Source: an uncultured Moraxellaceae bacterium (GTDB lineage Bacteria; Pseudomonadota; Gammaproteobacteria; Pseudomonadales; Moraxellaceae). From it: 9,461 nt of DNA. Under the pieces are notes generated by a model that had not been told where the DNA came from, ran no database searches, and saw nothing but the letters and a program-made list of their open reading frames with translations. Where the stretch lies: assembly GCA_937928295.1 (NCBI GenBank), contig CALEYY010000201.1, positions 1 through 9,461 of the forward strand. Direction: 5' to 3'. A program made the position numbers and the translations under genes. Each line of letters starts with the position of its first letter. Within the stretch, counting starts at the first letter, position 1. Of this stretch, positions 1 to 7,281 are shown one piece after another.

Positions 1-323
1 TGCACCGTGTCTGGGTGGTGGAGGCTACGCTCAAGCCCGGCCAGCGCCATCAGTTCAAGAAGCGTCGTTTCTATGTTGACGAAGATTCCTGGTCGATTGC
101 TGCCGTGGATTGCTACGACAACCGTGACCAGCTCTGGAAGTTCCAGGAAGCGCATCTGGCGACCCTGCCGTTTCTGCCAACGGTATCGCCGAGCCCCGAG
201 TTCATTTATGACTTGCTCAGCGGCCGTTACTACGCCACGGGCTTGCTGAACGAAAGCGACATCAGCGACTGGACTATCGAATTCAAAGACAGTCATTTCC
301 TGCCGCAGAACTTGTCCAAGTAA
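1..323 (+). CDS. DUF1329 family protein, C-terminal part (5' truncated)
   Basis: This is the last 106 complete codons of a gene that begins before the window; the first full codon starts at base 3 and TAA is at 321-323. The visible protein opens with HRVWVVEATLKPGQRH, followed by KKRRFYVDEDSW and later LLSGRYYATGLLNE, which I recognise as the C-terminal region of DUF1329 proteins (about 450 residues when complete). Family members are exported envelope proteins, often annotated as outer-membrane lipoprotein-sorting-like; no biochemical role is established. Export cannot be checked here because the N-terminus is missing. The YCF48 gene begins 8 bases after the stop, so the two are probably co-transcribed, and a DUF1302 gene is expected upstream. 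GTG codons at 15 and 18 are internal valines, not starts, because the family similarity continues upstream to the window edge. Confidence 0.88.
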   Translation, partial: HRVWVVEATLKPGQRHQFKKRRFYVDEDSWSIAAVDCYDNRDQLWKFQEAHLATLPFLPTVSPSPEFIYDLLSGRYYATGLLNESDISDWTIEFKDSHFLPQNLSK

Positions 324-331
324 GGGTCTGA

Positions 332-1360
332 ATGATGTCGAAGTACCTGTTGTGTGCGGCGTTGCTGACACTGTCTGCCGGAGTCAGCGCTGCTGCGCCG
401 GCAGGTCACGCCGAGATCATGCCGAAGGCGGCGTCCAGCACCTTGCTGGATATCGCGGCGATACCGAAAGGCTTTGTGATGGTCGGCGCTCGTGGTCATG
501 TACTGACCTCGAAAGACGGCCAGCTCTGGTCGCAAAAGCCGGTGCCCACGCGTGCCATGCTCAATCGTGTCATTGCTCTGGCTGACGGCCGTCTGTTTGC
601 CGTTGGCCATGATGGCGTGATTCTGCTCAGCCCGGATCAGGGCGAGCATTGGACGCTGCAGCATCAGGCCATTTCCGATCAGCGCCCGAACACGCTCTAC
701 GATGTCGCCTTTGTCACGCCGCTGCGGGGCTATGCCATTGGTGCCTTCGGTCTCATGCTGGTGACCGAAGACGGTGGCAAGTCCTGGCAACCGGTGGAGA
801 ATCCGCTGACGCTGTCGGGCCTGCATCTGAATGCCATCGCCAATCTCGGCGAGGGCGGCCTGATTGTCAGTGGCGAGCGCGGTTTGCTGGCGGTATCGCG
901 CGATGGCGGCCTGACTTGGAAGCTGTCGGCCCCGGCCTATGCGGGTTCCTACTTCGGCATCCTGCCGACATCGGCAAACACGGCGCTGGTCTTTGGCCAG
1001 CGTGGCCGCATCTACGCGATTGATGATCTGAATCGTCTGCAGGCCGGCGATCCGGCCAGCTTCGATCCGCTGATCACGCCCAGCCCGGACGATGCGCAAG
1101 CGCTGAAGCTGGGCTTCCGCCGCGTCATTTCGCCGGTGGAAGCGTCGTTCTTTGGTGGCAGTCTGCTAATCGATGGCCGTGCTGCGCTGGTTGGTGCCGA
1201 TGCGACTGTTGTTCTGGTTGATCCTGCACGCACCACGGCTACACCCATCAAGCATGTCGGTTCGGCTACCTATTCGCGTGTCGTACGCCAGGGCAAGCAA
1301 TTGCTCGTGGTGGGCATGCACGGTATTTCAAGCGTGACGCTGCCGGAGATTGCGCCGTGA
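332..1360 (+). CDS. Secreted YCF48/BNR-repeat beta-propeller protein
   Basis: This 342-residue protein has a clear signal peptide: a lysine near the N-terminus, a hydrophobic core at about residues 5-18, and a likely cleavage after VSA near residue 20. Four Asp-box (BNR) motifs of the type S/T-x-D-x-G-x-x-W follow, at residues about 60-66, 100-107, 145-152 and 189-196, roughly 40-45 residues apart. That marks a YCF48/Hcf136-like beta-propeller. The second half is less regular but keeps propeller-like strands such as LLVVGMHG near 324-331. A ribosome-binding site AAGGG at 322-326 precedes tandem ATG codons at 332 and 335; spacing is 5 or 8 bases, so either could be used. The protein is probably periplasmic. 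It sits between DUF1329 and an RND transporter and overlaps the latter by 4 bases. By inference it is an accessory or scaffold factor for that transporter. No enzymatic function can be assigned. Confidence 0.88.
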   Translation: MMSKYLLCAALLTLSAGVSAAAPAGHAEIMPKAASSTLLDIAAIPKGFVMVGARGHVLTSKDGQLWSQKPVPTRAMLNRVIALADGRLFAVGHDGVILLSPDQGEHWTLQHQAISDQRPNTLYDVAFVTPLRGYAIGAFGLMLVTEDGGKSWQPVENPLTLSGLHLNAIANLGEGGLIVSGERGLLAVSRDGGLTWKLSAPAYAGSYFGILPTSANTALVFGQRGRIYAIDDLNRLQAGDPASFDPLITPSPDDAQALKLGFRRVISPVEASFFGGSLLIDGRAALVGADATVVLVDPARTTATPIKHVGSATYSRVVRQGKQLLVVGMHGISSVTLPEIAP

Positions 1361-3708
1361 AAGAGTCTCTCGTTCTCTCCGAACGCACCCGCCGCATTCT
1401 CGCGGTCGTCGAACCGCTGGTCTTTGCCCGGCGCAAGCTCACGCTCGGTATTCTCGGCCTGATCACGCTGGTGCTGCTGTTCTGCGCCAGCCATCTCGCC
1501 CCGGATGCTGGCTACGAGAAGACCATCCCGCTCGGTCACCCCTACATGGCGGTGTACAAGCAGTATCAGCGTGACTTCGGCGGTGCCAACATCGTGCTGG
1601 TCGCGGTGCAGAACACACGGGGCGACATCTACCAGCCGGCCTTCCTGGAGAAGCTGCGCAAGGTCACGGATGATGTCTTCTTCCTGCCCAATGTCGACCG
1701 TTCGCGCGTGTCGTCGCTGTTCACGCCGAGCACGCGCTACATCGAAGTGGTCGAAGATGGCCTGCGTGGCGCCGATGTGATTCCGGCGGACTATCAGCCC
1801 ACGCCGGCCATGACCGAGCAGATTCGCTCCAATGTGCGCAAGGCCGGCATCGTCGGTCGTCTCGTCGCCAATGATGAACGCGGCGCCATGGTCTTCGCCG
1901 AGATGCTGGAGGTTGATCCGGTCAGCGGCAAGCGCATCGACTACAAGCAGGTCGCCGACCAGCTCGAAGCCATCCGCGCCAAGTATGAAAAAGATGGTGT
2001 GAGTATTCACATCATCGGCTTTGCCAAGGTCGTGGGTGACATGACCGACGCCACCGGCCAGGTCTTCATCTTCTTCCTGATGACCTTGCTGCTCACCACC
2101 ATGCTGCTCTGGATCTACTGCGGCAGCCTGCGCATGGCGGTGATGCCGCTGATCTGCGCGCTGGTCTCGGTGATGTGGAACTTCGGCATGCTGGTCGTCT
2201 GCGGCATGGGTCTGGATCCGTTCGCGGTGCTGGTGCCGTTCCTGGTCTTGTCGATCTCGATCTCGCACGGCGTGCAGTATGTGAACGCCTGGGTGACGGA
2301 GGTCGATGCTGGCAATACCAGCCTGGAAGCCTCGCTGATCACCTTCCGCCGTTTCGCCATCCCCGGCACCATCGCCTTGCTGACGGCGGTGATCGGCTTC
2401 GTCACCATCATGATCATCAAGATCGAAGCGATTCAGGACATGGCGCTGAACGCATCGCTGGGCTGCCTCGCCATCATCATCACTAACAAGGTCTTGATGC
2501 CGATCTGGCTGTCGTACATGCCGGTGAGCAATGCCAGCCAGTTCAAGGAATCGCAGCGGGTGCGCGAAGCCCTGCTCGATCCGTGCTGGCATCAGATGAA
2601 GAAGCTGACGCGGCCTGTGCAGTCCAAGGTTGTCATCGGTGGTACCATTCTGGTCACGATCTGGGGTGCCTGGCACTATCAGGATCTGCACATCGGCGAC
2701 ATCCAGAAGGGTGTGCCGGAACTGCGTGCCGACTCGCGTTACAACAAAGACACGGCCACCATTGTCGAGAACTACGCGCTCGGTGCCGACATCCTCAAGG
2801 TCATCGCCGAGGCCGGTCCCGACGCTTGCATCAACTATGACTGGATGGAAGAAGTCGATCGCTTTGCCTGGCGCATGGAGAATGTCGAGGGCGTGGCCAA
2901 AGCGTTCTCGGCCATGACCTATTCCCGGCAGGTCTATGTCGGCTTCAACGAAGGCAGACCGCAGGCCGATACCGTGCCGCGTAATCCGCAGTCGTTGTCC
3001 CGCATGACCAGCTTGCTCCCCAGCAGCGCCGGTCTGTTCAACGCCAACTGCAGCGCCTTGCCGGTGTTCATCTACCTCAAGGACCACAAGGCGGAAACGC
3101 TGGAGCATGTGGTCAATGCCGTGAAGGCCTTCAACGCCGAGCGCAAGAGCAATGGCATGACCTTCCGTCTTGCCACCGGTAATGCTGGCGTCATGGCCGC
3201 CACCAACGAAGTCATCCATGCCGACGAGAAGCAGGTGGTGATCGGCGTGTTCGCCATCATCGTGCTGTTTGTCTGGTTCTCGTTCCGCGACTTTGCCTCG
3301 GTGCTGTCCATCGGCTTGCCGCTGGCGATGGTGTCGGTGCTGGCCTATGCCTTCATGGCGTTGCTCGGCATCGGCCTCAAGGTCGCGACCTTGCCGGTGC
3401 TGGCGATGGCGGTGGGTATCGGCGTCGATTACGGCATTTACCACTACGCCATCCTGCAGGAAAGCATGGGCATGGGCATGAAGCTGGAGGAGGCGCATTA
3501 CCGCACGCTGCAACGCTCGGGCAAGGCGGTGATCTTCACCGGCTTCTCGCTGGCGCTGTCGGTGGCGATGTGGATGTTCTCGGAGCTGCAGTTCCAGCGC
3601 GATATGGGCATCCTGCTGGCGTTCATGTTCCTAGCGAACATGATTGCGGCGGTACTGCTGGTGCCAGCGATTACCCGCTACATGATTCCGCACAATATCC
3701 GCGATTAA
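1357..3708 (+). CDS. RND/MMPL superfamily transporter (COG1033-like)
   Basis: This 783-residue inner-membrane protein has the RND/MMPL layout. TM1 lies at about 29-46, a periplasmic domain at about 47-230, and a TM bundle at about 232-386. TM7 lies near 424-440, a second periplasmic domain at about 441-622, and a final bundle at about 625-775. The second half carries the MMPL signature GIGVDYGIYHYA (688-699) with Asp691, the likely proton-relay residue; the equivalent site in the first half reads SISHGVQY with His304. Start is GTG at 1357, overlapping the YCF48 stop (GTGA), with GGAG at 1345-1348 eight bases upstream; the next Met lies beyond TM1, which supports the GTG. RND proteins of this type use the proton motive force to move hydrophobic or lipid molecules. 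The substrate is unknown; the DUF1329/YCF48 neighbours suggest envelope lipid or hydrophobic-compound traffic, which is inference. It is the last gene of its operon. Confidence 0.92.
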   Translation: MKESLVLSERTRRILAVVEPLVFARRKLTLGILGLITLVLLFCASHLAPDAGYEKTIPLGHPYMAVYKQYQRDFGGANIVLVAVQNTRGDIYQPAFLEKLRKVTDDVFFLPNVDRSRVSSLFTPSTRYIEVVEDGLRGADVIPADYQPTPAMTEQIRSNVRKAGIVGRLVANDERGAMVFAEMLEVDPVSGKRIDYKQVADQLEAIRAKYEKDGVSIHIIGFAKVVGDMTDATGQVFIFFLMTLLLTTMLLWIYCGSLRMAVMPLICALVSVMWNFGMLVVCGMGLDPFAVLVPFLVLSISISHGVQYVNAWVTEVDAGNTSLEASLITFRRFAIPGTIALLTAVIGFVTIMIIKIEAIQDMALNASLGCLAIIITNKVLMPIWLSYMPVSNASQFKESQRVREALLDPCWHQMKKLTRPVQSKVVIGGTILVTIWGAWHYQDLHIGDIQKGVPELRADSRYNKDTATIVENYALGADILKVIAEAGPDACINYDWMEEVDRFAWRMENVEGVAKAFSAMTYSRQVYVGFNEGRPQADTVPRNPQSLSRMTSLLPSSAGLFNANCSALPVFIYLKDHKAETLEHVVNAVKAFNAERKSNGMTFRLATGNAGVMAATNEVIHADEKQVVIGVFAIIVLFVWFSFRDFASVLSIGLPLAMVSVLAYAFMALLGIGLKVATLPVLAMAVGIGVDYGIYHYAILQESMGMGMKLEEAHYRTLQRSGKAVIFTGFSLALSVAMWMFSELQFQRDMGILLAFMFLANMIAAVLLVPAITRYMIPHNIRD

Positions 3709-3720
3709 GCCGGAAGCAGG

Positions 3721-3748
3721 GTGACTGCCGGTCAACACCGGCAGTCAC
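3721..3748 (+). terminator. Perfect hairpin between convergent operons
   Basis: A perfect 12-bp inverted repeat (3721-3732 with 3737-3748) encloses a CAAC loop, 12 bases after the RND stop codon and 44 bases beyond the stop of the opposing SafE-type gene. On the plus strand it is followed by TTCAGTTTC, a weak T-tract; on the minus strand no T-run follows. It most likely ends plus-strand transcription and may also block readthrough between the two convergent operons. Confidence 0.6.
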
Positions 3749-3792
3749 TTCAGTTTCAACCCTGCGCTTTCTGACCTTTTCCTGCCGGGGCC

Positions 3793-4590
3793 TCAGTGCT
3801 GCATGCCATCCATGTGCATGTGCTCCATCTCGGCCTGGCTCATGCCGCTGTGATCCATCTGGCCATGGTCCATGCCGTTATGGTCCATGCCGGCTCCGCC
3901 ATGCTGATGCCCGTGATGCATCAGCTCCGGCCCGATGATCGTCCACAAACCAAAGAGAATGACCAGTGCGCCAGCAGTCTGGCGTGTGCCAGGTCGTTGC
4001 AGCACACGGCGTAACTGGGCCGATGCCGTGCCGGTGGCGAGCAGCGTGGGCAGCGTGCCAAGGCCGAAGGCGAGCATGACTAGCGCCGATTGCAGCGGCT
4101 CGGCCCGGGTGATGGCCAGCGCCATGGCGCTGTAGACCAGACCGCAGGGCAGAAAGCCCCAGAGCATGCCGGCGGCCACAGCCTGTGCCGGGTGTCGTAT
4201 CGGCAGCAGGCGTTGACGCAGCGGAGCCATCCAGCGCCACAGCGGGCCACCGAGGCGCTCCAGCGCGGCCAGTGCCTGGAACCATCCGGCCAGATAAGCC
4301 CCGAGCAGCATCATGAACAGGCCGGCAAACCAGCGTATGGCCGTGCCCACGCTGCCGAGGTCTTGCAGGCCGCTGAGCAGGATGCCGGCGAGCAGGCCGA
4401 GCAGCATGTAGGTCAGCAGCCGCCCCGCGTTGTACAGCAGCTGCCAGCCCACCAGGGCGATGCCACGGCGCGAGGCTTCCGGCAGCGCATAAGTGAAGGC
4501 GCTGCTGAGGCCGCCGCACATGCCCACGCAATGCGTGCCGCCGAGCAGGCCCATGACAAACGCGGTGAGCAGCCAGCTGAGATCCATCAT
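3793..4590 (-). CDS. DsbD_2/TauE-SafE-type membrane protein with His/Met-rich tail
   Basis: This 265-residue protein has about six hydrophobic segments, near residues 6-36, 46-75, 83-108, 136-160, 166-190 and 204-221. The conserved cysteine motifs are GTHCVGMCGG (18-27) in TM1 and GFLPCGLVYS (145-154) in TM4. These identify the COG2836/DsbD_2 family, generically named sulfite exporter TauE/SafE and often found directly after ccoS. Arg-rich loops at 41-42, about 112-132 and 194-203 are predicted cytoplasmic, so both termini should face the periplasm. The last 42 residues contain 10 His and 9 Met in a five-residue repeat, which suggests copper binding. The start ATG at 4590 overlaps the ccoS stop in ATGATGA; a second ATG at 4587 is possible. 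By inference the protein takes part in copper delivery or thiol chemistry for cbb3 oxidase assembly; sulfite export is unlikely here. Confidence 0.88.
   Translation of the reverse strand: MMDLSWLLTAFVMGLLGGTHCVGMCGGLSSAFTYALPEASRRGIALVGWQLLYNAGRLLTYMLLGLLAGILLSGLQDLGSVGTAIRWFAGLFMMLLGAYLAGWFQALAALERLGGPLWRWMAPLRQRLLPIRHPAQAVAAGMLWGFLPCGLVYSAMALAITRAEPLQSALVMLAFGLGTLPTLLATGTASAQLRRVLQRPGTRQTAGALVILFGLWTIIGPELMHHGHQHGGAGMDHNGMDHGQMDHSGMSQAEMEHMHMDGMQH
3799..3888 (-). repeat. 15-base coding repeat: six Met-xx-xx pentads
   Basis: This stretch encodes residues 235-264 of the SafE-type protein as six consecutive pentads, each starting with Met: MDHNG, MDHGQ, MDHSG, MSQAE, MEHMH, MDGMQ. The first three share the DNA core ATGGA(C/T)CA, which suggests origin by tandem duplication of a 15-base unit; the last three have diverged but keep the Met phase. 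A His cluster (HHGHQH, 225-230) precedes the repeat and a terminal His follows it. Met and His at regular spacing are typical ligands for Cu(I)/Cu(II) in periplasmic copper proteins. Confidence 0.85.
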
Positions 4591-4817
4591 GAGGGTTTGT
4601 TCTCGGTGCTTGCTTCAAGGGCTATGGCGTCGGCTTCAGCCAGCTTTTTCGCGACCTCGGCCAAGCCGCGCTGACTGTCGCGGTCATCGAGAATGATGCG
4701 ATGCGCCGGGCCTTGCAGGTCATCGTACTGGGCGTTGCGCACGGCCCAGGAAAAAAACCAGACCGACGCCACGAGAAACATCAGGCTGAGTGGAATCAGC
4801 AGGTAAATGACTTCCAT
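4587..4817 (-). CDS. ccoS: CcoS, cbb3 oxidase maturation protein
   Basis: This is a small 76-residue protein with one TM segment (about residues 3-25), followed by the family hallmark QYDDLQGPAHRIILDD (30-45) and a charged, helical cytoplasmic tail. In other bacteria CcoS is needed for cofactor insertion into the cbb3 oxidase catalytic subunit. I chose the ATG at 4817 because the protein family begins MEVIYLLIPL. An in-frame ATG at 4865 would add 16 Cys/Arg-rich residues encoded inside the 3' end of ccoI and is not plausible. The gene starts 19 bases after the ccoI stop with only a weak purine stretch (CGAGAC) upstream, so translation may depend partly on coupling. Its stop overlaps the next start (ATGA). 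Confidence 0.93.
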   Translation of the reverse strand: MEVIYLLIPLSLMFLVASVWFFSWAVRNAQYDDLQGPAHRIILDDRDSQRGLAEVAKKLAEADAIALEASTENKPS

Positions 4818-4836
4818 GCGGCGTCTCGGTAAGCAG

Positions 4837-7281
4837 TTATTGGCGTTGTCGCAGACGCAGGGCATTGATGACCACCACCAGCGAGCTCAGCGACATGCCC
4901 AGCGCGGCCAGCCACGGTGGCACGAAGCCCAGCGCCGCCGGTGGCAGGATGGCGAGATTGTAGCCCACCGCCCAGCGCAAGTTCTGCTTGATGATGCCCG
5001 CCGTGCGCTCGGCCATGCGGAAAGCCGGCACCAAGGCCGGCAGGCGGTCGCCGAGCAGTACGGCATCGGCACTGGTCTGCGCTAGGTCCGTGCCCGAGCC
5101 CATGGCGATGCCCAGATGCGCCTGACCGAGGCCGGGGGCGTCGTTGACGCCATCGCCAACCATCACCACCACCGCGCCGTCGGCCTGCAGTTTCTCGATG
5201 GCCTGCTGCTTGTCTTGTGGCGTCATGCCGCCCTGGCAATGATCGATGCCGAGTGCCGTCGCCACTTGCTGTGGCACGGCGGACTGATCGCCAGACATCA
5301 GCCAGGTCACCAGGCCGCGCTCGCGCAGGGCTTCGATGACCGGCGCTGCCTCGGGGCGAAGCTGATCTTCCAGCGTGATGCGCGCCAGGGTTTCCCAGCT
5401 TGTGTTTGCCGAGCCGTTAAAGGCTGACGCTGCGTCCGAGGCGAGATGCTGCCGCGTGAGGTAAAGCGTGAGCGCCAGCTCGCCGGCTTCGGCGCTGCCG
5501 CCACAGGCAAAACGAGCATGCCCGAGCCGATAGGCATAATCAGTGTCTTGCGCGGATACACCGCTGCCGGGCACCTGCTCGGCGGGTTGCGCAAAGCGCG
5601 ATGGCACAATGCCTTCTTGCGCCGCGCGCTGAGCAATGGCCTGCGCGATCGGATGCGCCGAGCCGGCTTCCAGCCCGGCCAGCAGCGCCAGCACTTCGGC
5701 GCGGGGCAGAGCATGTAGCTGCAAGTCGCTGACCACCAATTCAGCGGTGGTCAGCGTGCCGGTTTTGTCGAACACCACATGCGTGGCAGCGGCCAGCGAA
5801 TCGAGCACATGGCCGCGCGTCAGCAAAAAGCCTTCACGGGCGAGGGTATGCGTGGCGGCCGTGAGGGCAGCGGGCGTCGCCAGCGACAAGGCGCAGGGGC
5901 AGGTCGCCACCAGCACGGCGAGCACGGCCCAGAACGCCCGGTCGGGATCAACAAACTGCCATCCCACATAGGTCAGCACGGCCAGCACCAGCACGCGGGC
6001 CACAAAGAAGTGCGCCATGCTGTCGGCTTTCTGCGCGATCAGCGGCTTCTCGGACAAGGCGCGGGCCAGCAGCTGCTGCAAAGTCGCCAGCACCGACTCC
6101 TGGCCTACACGCGTGACTTCCGCCTGCAAGGCCTGCTCGCCATTGACGCTGCCGCCGAGCAGGTCGGCGCCGGGCATCTTCGCCACCGGCAAGGGCTCGC
6201 CGGTAATCAGCGCTTCCGACACGCTGCCGCTGCCGGCGACCACGCGGGCATCGCAGGGAATGGCTTCGCCGGCGGCAATCAGAATCACATCGCCGGGCAG
6301 CAGGTCATCGCTGGCGACGGTTTCCCACTGGCCATCGGCCTGTCGTCGCAGCGCTAGGCGAGGCTCCAGCGTCATCAGGCTGGCGGCCGTTTCACCGGCA
6401 TGCTGACGCGCTTTCAATTCCAGATAGCGGCTGGTCTGCAGGAAGAAAATGAACATGCAGACCGAGTCGAAATAGGTCTCGCCGCCGTGTGTGACGGTGG
6501 CAAACCAGCTCGCGGTATAGGCAAAGATCAGCGCGATGGAGACCGGCACATCCATGGTCAGGCTGCGCGCCTTCAGGGCATTGACGGCGGCTCGGTAGAA
6601 CGGCCAGCCGGCATAGAAGAACACGGGGGTGGCGACCAGACCGGAGATCCAGCGCAGATAATCGCGATATTCGTCGCTGATGCCCTGAAACGCGCCGATG
6701 TACAGGCCCAGGCCATACATCATGGCCTGCATGGTGCCGAGGCCGGCGAGGGCGACGCGGATAAGCTGGGTACGGGCCTCGCTTTTCAGCTGCGCCGCGT
6801 GCGTGTCGGCGCGGAATGGGCGGGCACGATAGCCGATACTCTCCAACGCGGTCAGCAGGCTGCTCAACGGCCGCTGGCTGTCATCCCAAACCAGTCGCAG
6901 GCGGTGATTGCTGAGATTGACCGATGCCTGAGCGACGCTGCCTTCCTGACTTAGGCGACGCTCGATCAGCCAGGCGCAGGCGGCGCAACTGACATTCTCC
7001 AGGCTCAGCTCGGTGCAGGCATAGCGACCTTCACGATGCACAAAGTCGCTCTGCGCGGCCGGATGGTCATAGCGCAGCAAATCTTCCAGCGCTTCCGGCA
7101 GCGCTGCAGTCGGGCTGGCGCTGTCGCGCTCTTGGTAATACGACGACAGCCCGCTAGCGACGATGCTTTCCGCGACGGCTACGCAGCCGGGGCAGCAGAA
7201 TGCCCGTGGCTCGCCGAGCACGAGGGCGTGATAGCGGGCGGCGGCGGGGTTGGGCAGGCCGCAGTGGAAGCAGCTGCTCAC
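4837..7281 (-). CDS. ccoI: CcoI/FixI copper-transporting P1B-type ATPase
   Basis: This 814-residue ATPase exports Cu(I) from the cytoplasm toward the cbb3 oxidase assembly site. N-terminal cysteines C4, C7, C29, C30 and C33 form the putative metal-binding domain seen in FixI/CcoI. An HMA domain with SCAAC (C99, C102) comes next. The core has TGE (360-362) in the actuator, CPC (461-463) in the ion-binding TM, DKTGT with phosphorylated Asp505, the SAHP motif (541-544) and GDGVNDAP (709-716). YN (774-775) and MSLSS (796-800) in the last two TMs match the Cu(I) site of CopA-like pumps. All catalytic residues are intact. The start is GTG at 7281, overlapping the ccoH stop (GTGA) with no clear Shine-Dalgarno; it is required to keep the first CxxC. 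This slow-turnover, oxidase-dedicated type is normally distinct from the copper-detoxification CopA. Confidence 0.96.
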   Translation of the reverse strand: MSSCFHCGLPNPAAARYHALVLGEPRAFCCPGCVAVAESIVASGLSSYYQERDSASPTAALPEALEDLLRYDHPAAQSDFVHREGRYACTELSLENVSCAACAWLIERRLSQEGSVAQASVNLSNHRLRLVWDDSQRPLSSLLTALESIGYRARPFRADTHAAQLKSEARTQLIRVALAGLGTMQAMMYGLGLYIGAFQGISDEYRDYLRWISGLVATPVFFYAGWPFYRAAVNALKARSLTMDVPVSIALIFAYTASWFATVTHGGETYFDSVCMFIFFLQTSRYLELKARQHAGETAASLMTLEPRLALRRQADGQWETVASDDLLPGDVILIAAGEAIPCDARVVAGSGSVSEALITGEPLPVAKMPGADLLGGSVNGEQALQAEVTRVGQESVLATLQQLLARALSEKPLIAQKADSMAHFFVARVLVLAVLTYVGWQFVDPDRAFWAVLAVLVATCPCALSLATPAALTAATHTLAREGFLLTRGHVLDSLAAATHVVFDKTGTLTTAELVVSDLQLHALPRAEVLALLAGLEAGSAHPIAQAIAQRAAQEGIVPSRFAQPAEQVPGSGVSAQDTDYAYRLGHARFACGGSAEAGELALTLYLTRQHLASDAASAFNGSANTSWETLARITLEDQLRPEAAPVIEALRERGLVTWLMSGDQSAVPQQVATALGIDHCQGGMTPQDKQQAIEKLQADGAVVVMVGDGVNDAPGLGQAHLGIAMGSGTDLAQTSADAVLLGDRLPALVPAFRMAERTAGIIKQNLRWAVGYNLAILPPAALGFVPPWLAALGMSLSSLVVVINALRLRQRQ

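Noticed and set aside
293..1099. A 268-codon minus-strand open frame opposite the YCF48 gene.
   Set aside because: The plus-strand product has a signal peptide and four Asp boxes; the antisense product is Arg/Gln-rich without motifs and has no operon context.
1270..3513. A 747-codon open frame on the minus strand, antisense to the RND gene.
   Set aside because: Its product is a low-complexity His/Arg/Asp/Gln-rich string with no recognisable domain, as expected opposite a GC-rich gene with strong codon bias. The plus-strand frame is a clear RND protein.
3793..4590. Assignment of the last gene as a true sulfite exporter.
   Set aside because: The TM cysteine motifs fit the DsbD_2/COG2836 family, and the ccoS coupling and His/Met tail point to oxidase copper handling; the sulfite name is a generic database label.
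4818..4865. N-terminal extension of CcoS from an upstream in-frame ATG.
   Set aside because: It lies mostly inside the 3' end of ccoI, adds Cys/Arg-rich residues unlike any CcoS, and the family start MEVIYLL matches the ATG at 4817.
5779..6954. Plus-strand open frames of 129-192 codons across the ccoI gene.
   Set aside because: They are shadows: the minus strand encodes a full P-type ATPase with every catalytic motif intact, and these products show no family features.
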